Below are positions 4,959 to 11,478 of a stretch of 11,478 bases of DNA, piece after piece. Source of the stretch: Clostridia bacterium (GTDB lineage Bacteria > Bacillota_A > Clostridia > Oscillospirales > CAG-272). Under the pieces are notes generated by a model, which searched no databases, was not told the origin of the DNA, and worked only from the letters and a program-made list of their open reading frames with translations. The number at the start of each line of letters is the position of its first letter. The stretch's first letter is position 1. The translations under genes and the position numbers were made by a program. Where the stretch lies: the NCBI GenBank assembly GCA_017546745.1, contig JAFYRZ010000140.1:1-11478 (forward strand), given 5' to 3'.

Positions 4959-7388
4959 TTATCCGCTCGGCGGTCCTATTCCGACCGTCAAGTCCTTATC
5001 ATCCGTAAGCTCGGTTACGCCAAATACTCCGCCCGTGTCGGTCTCCGTCACCGTTATATTCGTCTTTGACGAACGGTTAAACACAAGCAAAAGTCCACCG
5101 TGGCTTTTGCCGTAGCCGCTCTCGCTTATCACAACCTTAAAGGTAACGATAGAATAGCCCTCGGTGCTTTTTGCCGCGATTGCGTCGGAATCTACGAAGG
5201 TCACTCCCTCGATCTGATGCTCCGCGGTCTCACCGGGTGCATCAACGTCATCATCACCAACAACCTTATCTCCGTTTGCACCGATATCGAGGTAAATGAG
5301 GGTTGCAGGATAATTTGAGGTGAGGCCCGTTGTAGCTCCAATAGCATATTCGCCATCTGTAAGCGGAATCTCAAAGTAGTATGCCGCGCCGGTTTCTTTT
5401 AAGAGGCCCATTTTAGCGTAGTCGTAAACAAGCGTATAGCCTTCTTGCTCGAAATCAGCGCCAAGATTGTATTTGTAATCTACCGAGCTTCCGTTTTTTA
5501 CTTCGTGTATCGTATCTATCGGCACGACCTCTGTGATCTTTTTATTCGCGTCCCTGTGTACCTGCATAACCTGAAACAACGTATGCGAAATAGTAGCCAG
5601 CGTATCAATCGTCGTTCCGTAAGCCGAATTGGTCGCAACAATAGCGGTTGCAATACCTTTACCGCTTATAGAGAAATTGATAGCGCCGTTTAACATCTCG
5701 TATCCGTCATACTCAGTACCCAACAGCATTACGTCATTCACCGTAGTTTTCTCATAGCTTTGGGTGTCTATTTTTGAATAGAACAAAATACTTTGTATAA
5801 GATTGCTGCCCTTAGTGGTGTTTACGAATATGTTTCTAACTCCAACGTCCTTTCCGTCCTCTATAACGGAATATTTCTTAAGACCGAGATCGGTATAGGT
5901 TTTAGTGTTTGAATCCGAGTAATTATTACCTATCCAGGTATTTGCGTTAACGTTGTAATCGTCCGAGATCGCGTAGGTCTTGCCGTCCGTTGCACTTATA
6001 GTCAGCATATGAAGATTGTTTTCGGGGAAGGTCGCTTCCTTGTTAAGAGACGTTCCGATAGATTTAGCTATTCCTGCCGTGTAGCTTCCGCCGGCCTTGC
6101 TTTGTCCTCCGGAAACGTAATCGTTTTTGAAATCGACCCAGGATTTGTTGGAAATAGAGGTTCTTGTTCCTCCACCAACTATATAACCACTGTTTTCTTT
6201 AACAACGGGCTCTGCATTTTTATCAGTATTATTTAAATAATAATCAATCGTTTTAAGAGTTATGCTACCGTGCGTTTTTAGCGTTACTGCAGACTCGAAT
6301 ATAGACTGATTGATAGAAAGCGGCATAACCGTTCCCGTAACCAAGCTGGCAACAGAGTTTACATAAGTTCCGTCTACGTAGTTCTGCTGATTAGCACCAA
6401 AGAACACATTAGCACCGTATGCTCCGGAAATTTTATAGCTTGTTAATCCAACCGCTCCTGCTATATACGTAATTCTTAATCTTAGCTGGTTCATGTTGAT
6501 AGAGCCACCCCAGCCTGCGCCCTGGTCGGTGTCCTCTCCGCCGTCAACGAGGCCGCCCGTGGGCGCGTCCTTCCAGACGATGTTGGTGGCGTTGTACTGA
6601 CCGATAAGAGAGTAGAACGAAGCTGCATAGATTATGTCGCCCGCCTCTTTCGGCTGGAGGGGCTGGGTCTTCGTGCCAAGCTGAATACCGCTATCACCGG
6701 CAACGCCGACGTTCATAATAGAGCCGTTGGCATATCCCGCAACGAGGCCGATAAGAGAGGACGTCGTCTCGGTTCTTACCGTAAGGTTTTCAAGGAACAG
6801 GTCGTGTACCGAGTTTACCTTTTGGGTAATGTCGGTCTTATCGCTATCGTTCGCAAGCATATCGGCAGTAATATCACCGTACGCGCCTACAACACCGAAA
6901 AATCCAACGATAGAAACCGTTTCCGGGTCTATCTCGGTAACGCTAAGCGGACGCTGAACTATTTTTAACTGGTTATTTTCACCCGAAAGGTAGTTTGATA
7001 CGACGAGGTTGCTGATACAATATCCGTTTCCGTCAAAATGACCGACGAACGGCTCATCCGTCGTACCGATGGGAGGGAGAATTATCCCGTCCATATCTAT
7101 ATTATCTATAAGCTCAAAATAGAGCTGCTTTATTTTTCCCGTCTCTTGGTCCTCTTCATTGAGGTAGCCGATATACTGAAGCCACGCAAGGTTATATACG
7201 TGCTTTGCGTTATTTAACTGATAGGGGTGCTCTTTAGATCCGTCGCCCGCGTGAAAGTAGCCCGTTATAGCACTTCCATGCACGTCGGGATTTATATCCT
7301 CCGCCTCGAAGAACCAAGCAACCGCCGTCACCGAAAGCACAAGCACAAGGACCGTGGCTACCAGTGTTTTCAATATGCTTTTTTTCAT
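4959..7388 (-). CDS. Large exported GLUG-like surface protein, second cassette (B2)
   Basis: An 809-residue exported protein. The leader (residues 1-24, MKK then a hydrophobic run) ends in VAWFFEAED, the AWF pattern of SipW-type leaders. Residues 43-71 carry GYFHAGDGSKEHPYQLNNAK followed by HVYNLAWLQ, and 104-132 read LPPIGTTDEPFVGHFDGNGY then ISNLVVS, typical of GLUG-like beta-helix surface proteins. A second strand set follows at 160-235 and a Gly/Asp-rich linker at 277-297. The middle (about 300-640) has no recognisable family. The C-terminal part (about 665-785) resembles that of B1: YYFEIPLTDGEYAIG here against YYEYEIPTEDIGKYEYVIG there. There is no LPXTG, no C-terminal membrane segment and no wall-binding repeat, so retention probably depends on the leader or on a partner. 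It starts 23 bp after A2, with GGAG five bases before the ATG. Function unknown; adhesin or filament component is inference. Confidence 0.85.
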   Translation of the reverse strand: MKKSILKTLVATVLVLVLSVTAVAWFFEAEDINPDVHGSAITGYFHAGDGSKEHPYQLNNAKHVYNLAWLQYIGYLNEEDQETGKIKQLYFELIDNIDMDGIILPPIGTTDEPFVGHFDGNGYCISNLVVSNYLSGENNQLKIVQRPLSVTEIDPETVSIVGFFGVVGAYGDITADMLANDSDKTDITQKVNSVHDLFLENLTVRTETTSSLIGLVAGYANGSIMNVGVAGDSGIQLGTKTQPLQPKEAGDIIYAASFYSLIGQYNATNIVWKDAPTGGLVDGGEDTDQGAGWGGSINMNQLRLRITYIAGAVGLTSYKISGAYGANVFFGANQQNYVDGTYVNSVASLVTGTVMPLSINQSIFESAVTLKTHGSITLKTIDYYLNNTDKNAEPVVKENSGYIVGGGTRTSISNKSWVDFKNDYVSGGQSKAGGSYTAGIAKSIGTSLNKEATFPENNLHMLTISATDGKTYAISDDYNVNANTWIGNNYSDSNTKTYTDLGLKKYSVIEDGKDVGVRNIFVNTTKGSNLIQSILFYSKIDTQSYEKTTVNDVMLLGTEYDGYEMLNGAINFSISGKGIATAIVATNSAYGTTIDTLATISHTLFQVMQVHRDANKKITEVVPIDTIHEVKNGSSVDYKYNLGADFEQEGYTLVYDYAKMGLLKETGAAYYFEIPLTDGEYAIGATTGLTSNYPATLIYLDIGANGDKVVGDDDVDAPGETAEHQIEGVTFVDSDAIAAKSTEGYSIVTFKVVISESGYGKSHGGLLLVFNRSSKTNITVTETDTGGVFGVTELTDDKDLTVGIGPPSG

Positions 7389-7411
7389 TTTTTCTCCATT
7401 TTGGAAAGGGG

Positions 7412-8200
7412 TTATGCTACCTTTTCCACCAATATTTTAAAATCCGGTGCAAAGGTTATTACGTGATCGTCTTCATTTCCGTCAAAGGTTATCTCACCGT
7501 TTGCCTCAAGCATGCTCGCGGTGTCCATAACGTGCTCTGCGGCATCCTCGTAATAGTCTACGATGATATAAACAACGTTATCCTTAACTCCGCTTTCGGT
7601 TTCATATACCAATATATACGGTGTAAATGAGGAGGTAACGCTGCCACCGCTTACGTTAACGTCAGCGAAGCGCGAGGCGCCGCCCTGAAAGTTCTCGCTT
7701 GATATGACGTACTCGCCGTTCGCGGTGTCGACAGAGTCGCCCGATACGGAGTAAAATTCAACGATCGAGGAAAGCGAATTATTATCCCTCGTGATGCTCG
7801 GGGTATCGTCTGCGATATATTCCTCGGCGCTTGAGGAGGCGAAAACGCGCACCGCGCCAACCCCCTCGTGCAGGGTTATCTTGATAAGTATCTGTCTTTC
7901 CGCAACCAGCGTTGAGAACTGTCCGAGGCTCTTCGGCTCGCTCTCGGGAAGCTCGTTCTTAAAGGAGTAAATGTTATTAACACCGTCAAGCGAAATAGAC
8001 TCGATAGCGAAGTATTCGACCCCTTCGATAATGTTAAAATCACCGTTGACCGAGATGCCCATATCGTTTGCCGTTACCTTATCGTTGCTTGCAAACCAGC
8101 CAAGTCCCTCGTTTCCGAGAATACCCATGGCAAAAACAGAAAGCGCGAGAACGAGCCCGATAAGCATCATAGACGCCTTTGAATTGCAAATTTTATTCAC
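7412..8200 (-). CDS. Small exported GWF-leader protein, second cassette (A2)
   Basis: A 262-residue protein with a GTG start and a strong AGGAGG site six bases upstream. A basic N-terminus and hydrophobic segment (about 11-29) lead into GLGWFASNDKVTANDM at 32-47. This resembles the leader end of SipW-dependent TasA/CalY-type exported proteins, which are matrix-fibre subunits. The rest is predicted beta-rich without a recognised domain. It is a paralog of A1: GLGWFASND sits at residues 32-40 in both, and the C-terminal part NVVYIIVDYYEDAAEHVM matches NRIVFLIEYDEELLDFIS of A1. A2 has about 30 more residues, mostly in a Ser/Asn-rich insertion near 125-190. It lies 27 bp after B1 and 23 bp before B2. 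A fibre-subunit role is inference; a membrane-anchored lipid-exposed protein is the alternative if the leader is not cleaved. Confidence 0.82.
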   Translation of the reverse strand: MNKICNSKASMMLIGLVLALSVFAMGILGNEGLGWFASNDKVTANDMGISVNGDFNIIEGVEYFAIESISLDGVNNIYSFKNELPESEPKSLGQFSTLVAERQILIKITLHEGVGAVRVFASSSAEEYIADDTPSITRDNNSLSSIVEFYSVSGDSVDTANGEYVISSENFQGGASRFADVNVSGGSVTSSFTPYILVYETESGVKDNVVYIIVDYYEDAAEHVMDTASMLEANGEITFDGNEDDHVITFAPDFKILVEKVA

Positions 8201-8206
8201 GCTCGT

Positions 8207-8211
8207 CCTCC
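8207..8211 (-). promoter_or_regulatory. Ribosome binding site of A2, shared with A1
   Basis: GGAGG lies six bases before the GTG start. The whole 20-bp junction GGAGGNCGAGCGTGAATAAA is identical, except for the N, to that of A1 at 10771-10790, which supports the GTG start of both genes. Confidence 0.8.
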
Positions 8212-8227
8212 TATCTTTTTGCTAACT

Positions 8228-10060
8228 CTATGCAGTTTCTTCTCTGTCGCTAAAGTGTGCGCCGGTTGTGCCGAGAGCCTCCTCAAAGGTCTTTGCCTTT
8301 GAGGATTGCTTGTTTACAGAAACGTCTGTTACCGTGATGCCCGACGGCAGATAATAATAAACCACCGAGCTGCCCACCTGCCCTGCGGCAAGGAAATAAA
8401 GCTTCTTTTCCTCGTCTGTGGTTGCGTAATTTATTCTTAATACTGTCTGATGGTTGATATATGACGCGTCGAAAATATCCGAGGTAGGACTTACAAGGTA
8501 GTCAACGTCAATTACTACCGGGTAAAACGCACCGTCGTCATATCCGTTACCGCTACCAACGTTTGCATTAGTTCCCGCGAGAGCAAGAGCAAAGAAGCCA
8601 AACTCAGCATCGTGCCCCGATACGTTGGATTTCCCTATAACGTACTCGTATTTTCCTATATCCTCGGTAGGTATCTCATACTCGTAATAAACGAAATCAC
8701 CAAGGGAAAGGCCGCTCTTGGGGAGCTTATACTCTACCGTCTTTACAACATTAAGAGTACCCTTGTCGTTCGGGTTGTTAAGGTCTATGGTTCGCTCACA
8801 GACGTAAAGCATTGCGTAACGGTCGCTCGACTTATCCGTAACGCCGAATGCCATAGATACCGTTCCGCCGGCAAGAGGCTTAAACCATATTCCACCCTGC
8901 GGAACCGAAATAGTCCTGCCGGTTCTGTCCTTTATGTCAGCAGTGCCGATCTTCACCGTGCCGTCAAGGTCAAACGGAACGTCAACACCGATAAGCTTAT
9001 CACCGGCAGAGTATTTATCATACATTTCGCCGATCTTTTTCATAGCATAGCTCGGGTCCTTTTCATCCTTGAAATCCGTCTTGATGCCCTCGGAGTCAAA
9101 TTTTCTCATATCAAAGAAGGACGAATTCTTCTTACCCGTTATAGTCTTAAGCTCACCAACGTAGTAAGCCGTACCCGATACAGCACCCGGCACTGCCGCA
9201 AAGCCGCCCGCCGGAATCGCGGCAAACGCACTGTCTCCGTTATTCTCGTAATCGTTAGGGTCGATAACAAGGTCTCCGCCCTTGCCGCTGCCCTCGCCGC
9301 CGCCAACACCGTCGCCCTCTTCTGCATCTACCCAAGGCAGATCGTCCCACACTATTCTCTCGCTTTTTTCTCCAAGCAGGGAGTATCCGCTATCTACGGC
9401 AGCACCCGCCGCAACGGTTATAATTCCGTTATAAACGCCAACCGTTCTTATCATAGCATCAACGTAGCCGCATACGATGCCTACGGTCGCAGTGCTATGC
9501 ACCTTGACCTCTATTTTATCAAGGATAAAGTTTTCAACGATCGCCTCGCCACTGATCGCGCCAAAGAGCCCGACGTGTGTTCCGTCGTAGTCGCGCGCAC
9601 CGTCCGGTTGCTCCTTCCAGTCGCTCTTCATGGTGGATACCCAAAGGTTTTTGATGGTAGAGCCACAGCCGTCAAACTCTCCGATAAAGGGGTTTTCAAC
9701 CGTGCCGATAGGGGGTATAGCACCGGAGGTCTGTTCCGTTCCGCTTATCAGCCCCTTCATATCAAGCTCAATAGGCTCGCCCTCAGAGTCGCAAAGCTTA
9801 AAATACGTTTTATTTTCGTTAAACGCGCCCGAGTTCTGCAGCCACGCAAGGTTATATACGTGGTTTGCGGTGGATACGTAATACGGATTCTCCTTTGTTC
9901 CGTCACCCTTACCGAAATATGCCGCCACAGATTCGCCGGAGAATTCTCCGTCCGTATTGATGTCTGCAACCTCGGCAAACCAAGCGAGAGAGGCTGTAAT
10001 AAATGAAGAAACTATACAAAAAACAAGCAAGATGCAAAGTATTGTTTTATTTTTCTTCAA
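8228..10060 (-). CDS. Large exported GLUG-like surface protein, first cassette (B1)
   Basis: A 610-residue exported protein and paralog of B2. The leader ends in LAWFAEVADIN (residues 25-35). KGDGTKENPYYVSTANHVYN with LAWLQ follows at 51-75, then IPPIGTVENPFIGEFDGCGS with IKNLWVS at 115-142, and VGLFGAISGEAIVENFILDK at 163-182, a GLUG-like repeat pattern expected to form beta-helix turns. An acidic, Gly-rich linker covers 245-275 (GGGEGSGKGG). The middle is unlike B2, while the C-terminal region (about 455-580) resembles that of B2 again. No sortase signal or C-terminal anchor is present. The start is TTG with GGAGG six bases upstream; no ATG lies nearby in frame. It begins 23 bp after A1, so the two are surely cotranscribed. 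The binding target or partner is unknown; the adjacent A1 is the obvious candidate. Confidence 0.85.
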   Translation of the reverse strand: MKKNKTILCILLVFCIVSSFITASLAWFAEVADINTDGEFSGESVAAYFGKGDGTKENPYYVSTANHVYNLAWLQNSGAFNENKTYFKLCDSEGEPIELDMKGLISGTEQTSGAIPPIGTVENPFIGEFDGCGSTIKNLWVSTMKSDWKEQPDGARDYDGTHVGLFGAISGEAIVENFILDKIEVKVHSTATVGIVCGYVDAMIRTVGVYNGIITVAAGAAVDSGYSLLGEKSERIVWDDLPWVDAEEGDGVGGGEGSGKGGDLVIDPNDYENNGDSAFAAIPAGGFAAVPGAVSGTAYYVGELKTITGKKNSSFFDMRKFDSEGIKTDFKDEKDPSYAMKKIGEMYDKYSAGDKLIGVDVPFDLDGTVKIGTADIKDRTGRTISVPQGGIWFKPLAGGTVSMAFGVTDKSSDRYAMLYVCERTIDLNNPNDKGTLNVVKTVEYKLPKSGLSLGDFVYYEYEIPTEDIGKYEYVIGKSNVSGHDAEFGFFALALAGTNANVGSGNGYDDGAFYPVVIDVDYLVSPTSDIFDASYINHQTVLRINYATTDEEKKLYFLAAGQVGSSVVYYYLPSGITVTDVSVNKQSSKAKTFEEALGTTGAHFSDREETA

Positions 10061-10066
10061 TTTGCG

Positions 10067-10071
10067 CCTCC
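10067..10071 (-). promoter_or_regulatory. Ribosome binding site setting the TTG start of B1
   Basis: GGAGG is separated by six bases (CGCAAA) from TTG at 10060-10058. The codons that follow (KKNKTILCILL) make a normal positively charged export leader, so TTG is preferred to any internal ATG. Confidence 0.75.
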
Positions 10072-10083
10072 ATTTCTATAAAA

Positions 10084-10779
10084 TTACTCGGTAATGGTAA
10101 AGTTAATATCGTTCGCGTAGGTTATCCTAAATGCGCCGGGGTCCTGCTTTAAAATGCGCCGGCTGATGAAATCAAGAAGCTCCTCGTCATACTCAATAAG
10201 AAAGACGATTCTGTTCTCTCCCTCCGCAAGAGCGAAGCGCCCAAAATCTATAAGACGTGATTTTTTCGCCTCACCGTCCGTTACCGAAAGGAAGGAAAGG
10301 GACTGCTGTGATTTTGTTGCCACTCCAAGATCCTCGCTCAACGTAGCAGTGCTTACCTTTATACAGTTGCTTATTTTGTTTATAACGGAATCTATATTCT
10401 CATCTGCGCTTGATGCAGAAAGGGATACGCGCACCTCGGTGGCAGAGCTTGCATTAAGCGTTATAATAATGGCAAGTGCCTTTTTATATTCAGAGTAGGT
10501 TATGGAGTTCGGGTCGTTTATAGGCAACGAATACGACTCCTCGCCGTAAAAGATCGTATAAAGATCATCGGTTATATCTGTCACGGGATAGCTTTTAAGC
10601 TCTCCCGTAAGTCCCGAGCTGACACGCACGCTAACGCTCATTTCCGTGGCGTCAACCCTATCGTTGCTTGCAAACCAGCCAAGGCCGGAGTTGCTTAGCA
10701 TAGCGAGTGCAACAACTGCAATCAGAAGGCTTAGCTCAAGTAAAGTCAGAGTTATTTTCCTGCTAACGACTTTATTCAC
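10084..10779 (-). CDS. Small exported GWF-leader protein, first cassette (A1)
   Basis: A 231-residue protein started at GTG (10779-10777), with GGAGG six bases upstream. The frame stays open to 10950, but that extension has no ribosome binding site, overlaps the EAL gene and has an unlikely Arg/Ser-rich composition. A hydrophobic segment (about 10-29) is followed by GLGWFASNDRVDATEM (32-47), the same leader end at the same residue numbers as A2. Later parts with visible counterparts in A2 are VRVSLSASSADE (117-128) and NRIVFLIEYDEELLDFISRR (189-208). It is probably beta-rich, exported and membrane- or surface-associated, like TasA/CalY-type subunits, though beyond the leader no family can be named. 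It lies 22 bp after the EAL gene and 23 bp before B1. Confidence 0.82.
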   Translation of the reverse strand: MNKVVSRKITLTLLELSLLIAVVALAMLSNSGLGWFASNDRVDATEMSVSVRVSSGLTGELKSYPVTDITDDLYTIFYGEESYSLPINDPNSITYSEYKKALAIIITLNASSATEVRVSLSASSADENIDSVINKISNCIKVSTATLSEDLGVATKSQQSLSFLSVTDGEAKKSRLIDFGRFALAEGENRIVFLIEYDEELLDFISRRILKQDPGAFRITYANDINFTITE

Positions 10780-10785
10780 GCTCGG

Positions 10786-10790
10786 CCTCC
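10786..10790 (-). promoter_or_regulatory. Ribosome binding site that sets the GTG start of A1
   Basis: GGAGG is six bases before the GTG. Its junction sequence matches that of A2 at 19 of 20 positions, which makes this start much better supported than the open frame extending to 10950. Confidence 0.8.
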
Positions 10791-10801
10791 CTTTCTGCCC
10801 G

Positions 10802-11478
10802 TTACTTAACGAGCGATTTATACTTGATCGAGGTGTTGGAATTAACGAACAGCTTGAATTCCTCAAGCGGTATCGCCTTAGCGTAATAGAAGCCCTGGAT
10901 AATGTTACAGCCCATAGCGACAACCTTATCAAACAGCTCCTTGGTCTCAACGCCCTCCTGAACTACGCTCATACCCATAGACTTTGCAAGCTCTATCATA
11001 GTAGCGTGGAGCTTATCGTCGCGTCTTATATCAACGCCTCGCTTCATAAACACGCTGTCGAGCTTTAACTCGTCAACGTCAACCGACTTCAAAATAGAGA
11101 AGGAGGAGTAGCCCGAGCCAAAGTCGTCGATAGAAAGACGCATACCTCCGTTATGAAGCGCGGTTATGATGCCCGAGATCTTATCGTAGTCCTCCATAGC
11201 AAAGGACTCGGTAAGCTCAAGGGTGATAAATCCGTCGGGAATACCGTATTTCTTCTTATTTCCGACGTAGAAGTTAATGAAATCCGGGCTCGTTGCGGTA
11301 ACGCGCGAAACGTTGACCGCGATGGGAACGACCTTTTCGCCGCGCTCTGTCGCGCCCGAAAGATATTCAAGCACCTCGATATAAACGAAATGGTCGAGCT
11401 TTACGATAAATCCGTTGGTCTCAAAGAGCGGAATAAAGTCCGCGGGGAAGCGATACTCGCCGCTTCTCGGGTCAAACC
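10802..11478 (-). CDS. EAL-domain cyclic-di-GMP phosphodiesterase, C-terminal part (cut by window edge)
   Basis: Only the last 224 residues are present; the frame runs off the right edge without a start. The visible part begins FDPRSGEYRFPADFIPLFET, which in EAL proteins directly follows the EALVRW motif, so the catalytic glutamate of EAL lies just outside. The remaining active-site residues are all visible: N55 in VNVSR, E87 and E90 in ELTES, D117 and D118 in IDDFGSGYSS, K138 in LKLD, E174 in QEGVE, and Q194-G195 in the IIQGFYYAKAIP segment. It is therefore expected to hydrolyse cyclic di-GMP to pGpG. What precedes the EAL domain (GGDEF or sensor) is unknown. It is 22 bp upstream of A1 on the same strand, so it probably leads or lies within the surface-protein operon. 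Confidence 0.92.
   Translation of the reverse strand, partial: FDPRSGEYRFPADFIPLFETNGFIVKLDHFVYIEVLEYLSGATERGEKVVPIAVNVSRVTATSPDFINFYVGNKKKYGIPDGFITLELTESFAMEDYDKISGIITALHNGGMRLSIDDFGSGYSSFSILKSVDVDELKLDSVFMKRGVDIRRDDKLHATMIELAKSMGMSVVQEGVETKELFDKVVAMGCNIIQGFYYAKAIPLEEFKLFVNSNTSIKYKSLVK

Larger units (their letters stand above)
4959..8200 (-). repeat. Duplicated A-B cassette, second copy (A2 plus B2)
   Basis: Same gene order, strand and spacing (23 bp between A and B) as the first copy. Identical DNA islands include 25 bp around the GWFASND codons (8080-8104 against 10659-10683) and 22 bp over the VYNLAWL codons (7181-7202 against 9841-9862). Confidence 0.8.
8228..10779 (-). repeat. Duplicated A-B cassette, first copy (A1 plus B1)
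   Basis: A1 and B1 in this order form the first copy of a two-gene unit. The second copy is A2 plus B2 at 4959-8200. Homology is clear in protein sequence over the leaders, the first third of B and the C-terminal parts. In DNA only short islands stay identical, so the duplication is old. Confidence 0.8.

Noticed and set aside
5220..5288. Dockerin- or EF-like acidic loop in B2 (DIGANGDKVVGDDDVD, residues 701-716)
   Set aside because: Only one half-motif is present and it lies inside a conserved beta-rich region. A dockerin needs two, so this is at most a metal-binding loop.
8612..10006. A 464-codon open frame on the plus strand
   Set aside because: It is wholly antisense to B1, which has a leader, ribosome binding site and a paralog. 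The translated sequence is Arg/Val-rich without domains and lacks a ribosome binding site.
4959..10060. Sortase signals or wall-binding repeats in B1 and B2
   Set aside because: Both C-termini were read: no LPXTG-like motif, no terminal hydrophobic segment and no SLH or LysM-like repeats.
10780..10950. N-terminal extension of A1 to an upstream start at 10950
   Set aside because: It would overlap the EAL gene by 149 bp, has no Shine-Dalgarno and would bury the export leader. The GTG at 10779 matches the A2 start junction.
1..11478. CRISPR array, tRNA or rRNA genes, transposase or integrase
   Set aside because: No regularly spaced repeats, cloverleaf or rRNA-like sequence, or transposase-like protein was seen on either strand.

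Overview
The window looks like chromosome from an uncultured, probably gut-dwelling, Gram-positive anaerobe of the Clostridia. This is inferred from strong GGAGG ribosome binding sites, frequent GTG and TTG starts, a YugP-family membrane protein, cyclic-di-GMP enzymes with large sensor regions, and exported proteins whose leader ends in an AWF/GWF motif like the SipW-dependent (TasA/CalY-type) leaders common in Firmicutes. No species can be named from the sequence.

Left block (1-2822, minus strand). A structured, gene-free left end (1-370) carries a minus-strand terminator. To its right are a YugP-like membrane protein that has lost its HEXXH zinc motif (371-1111) and, upstream of it in transcription, a membrane diguanylate cyclase with an extracellular dCACHE sensor and an intact GGDEF site (1167-2759). 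The two probably share one transcript from a good sigma-A-type promoter at 2813-2841.

Centre (2882-4917, plus strand). A divergent promoter drives a 642-residue protein with about seven membrane segments, a degenerate GGDEF domain and an apparently active EAL domain, followed by a strong terminator. A cyclic-di-GMP maker and a cyclic-di-GMP breaker are therefore transcribed back to back from about 110 bp of DNA.

Right block (4959-11478, minus strand). This is one tight operon-like run. It begins with the C-terminal end of another EAL phosphodiesterase, cut by the window edge. It continues as small exported protein A1 (231 aa), large exported protein B1 (610 aa), small A2 (262 aa) and large B2 (809 aa), with gaps of only 22-27 bp. 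A1/A2 are paralogs and B1/B2 are paralogs, so the block is a tandem duplication of a two-gene surface-protein cassette. All four proteins carry an AWF/GWF motif at the end of the export leader, and the B proteins have a GLUG-like beta-helix region with no visible wall anchor.

Working model (inference): A and B form a paired secreted or surface-filament system, duplicated and diversified, whose production or display is tied to cyclic-di-GMP turnover through the EAL enzyme upstream and the cyclase/phosphodiesterase pair next door. No SipW-type signal peptidase or sortase is visible in the window.
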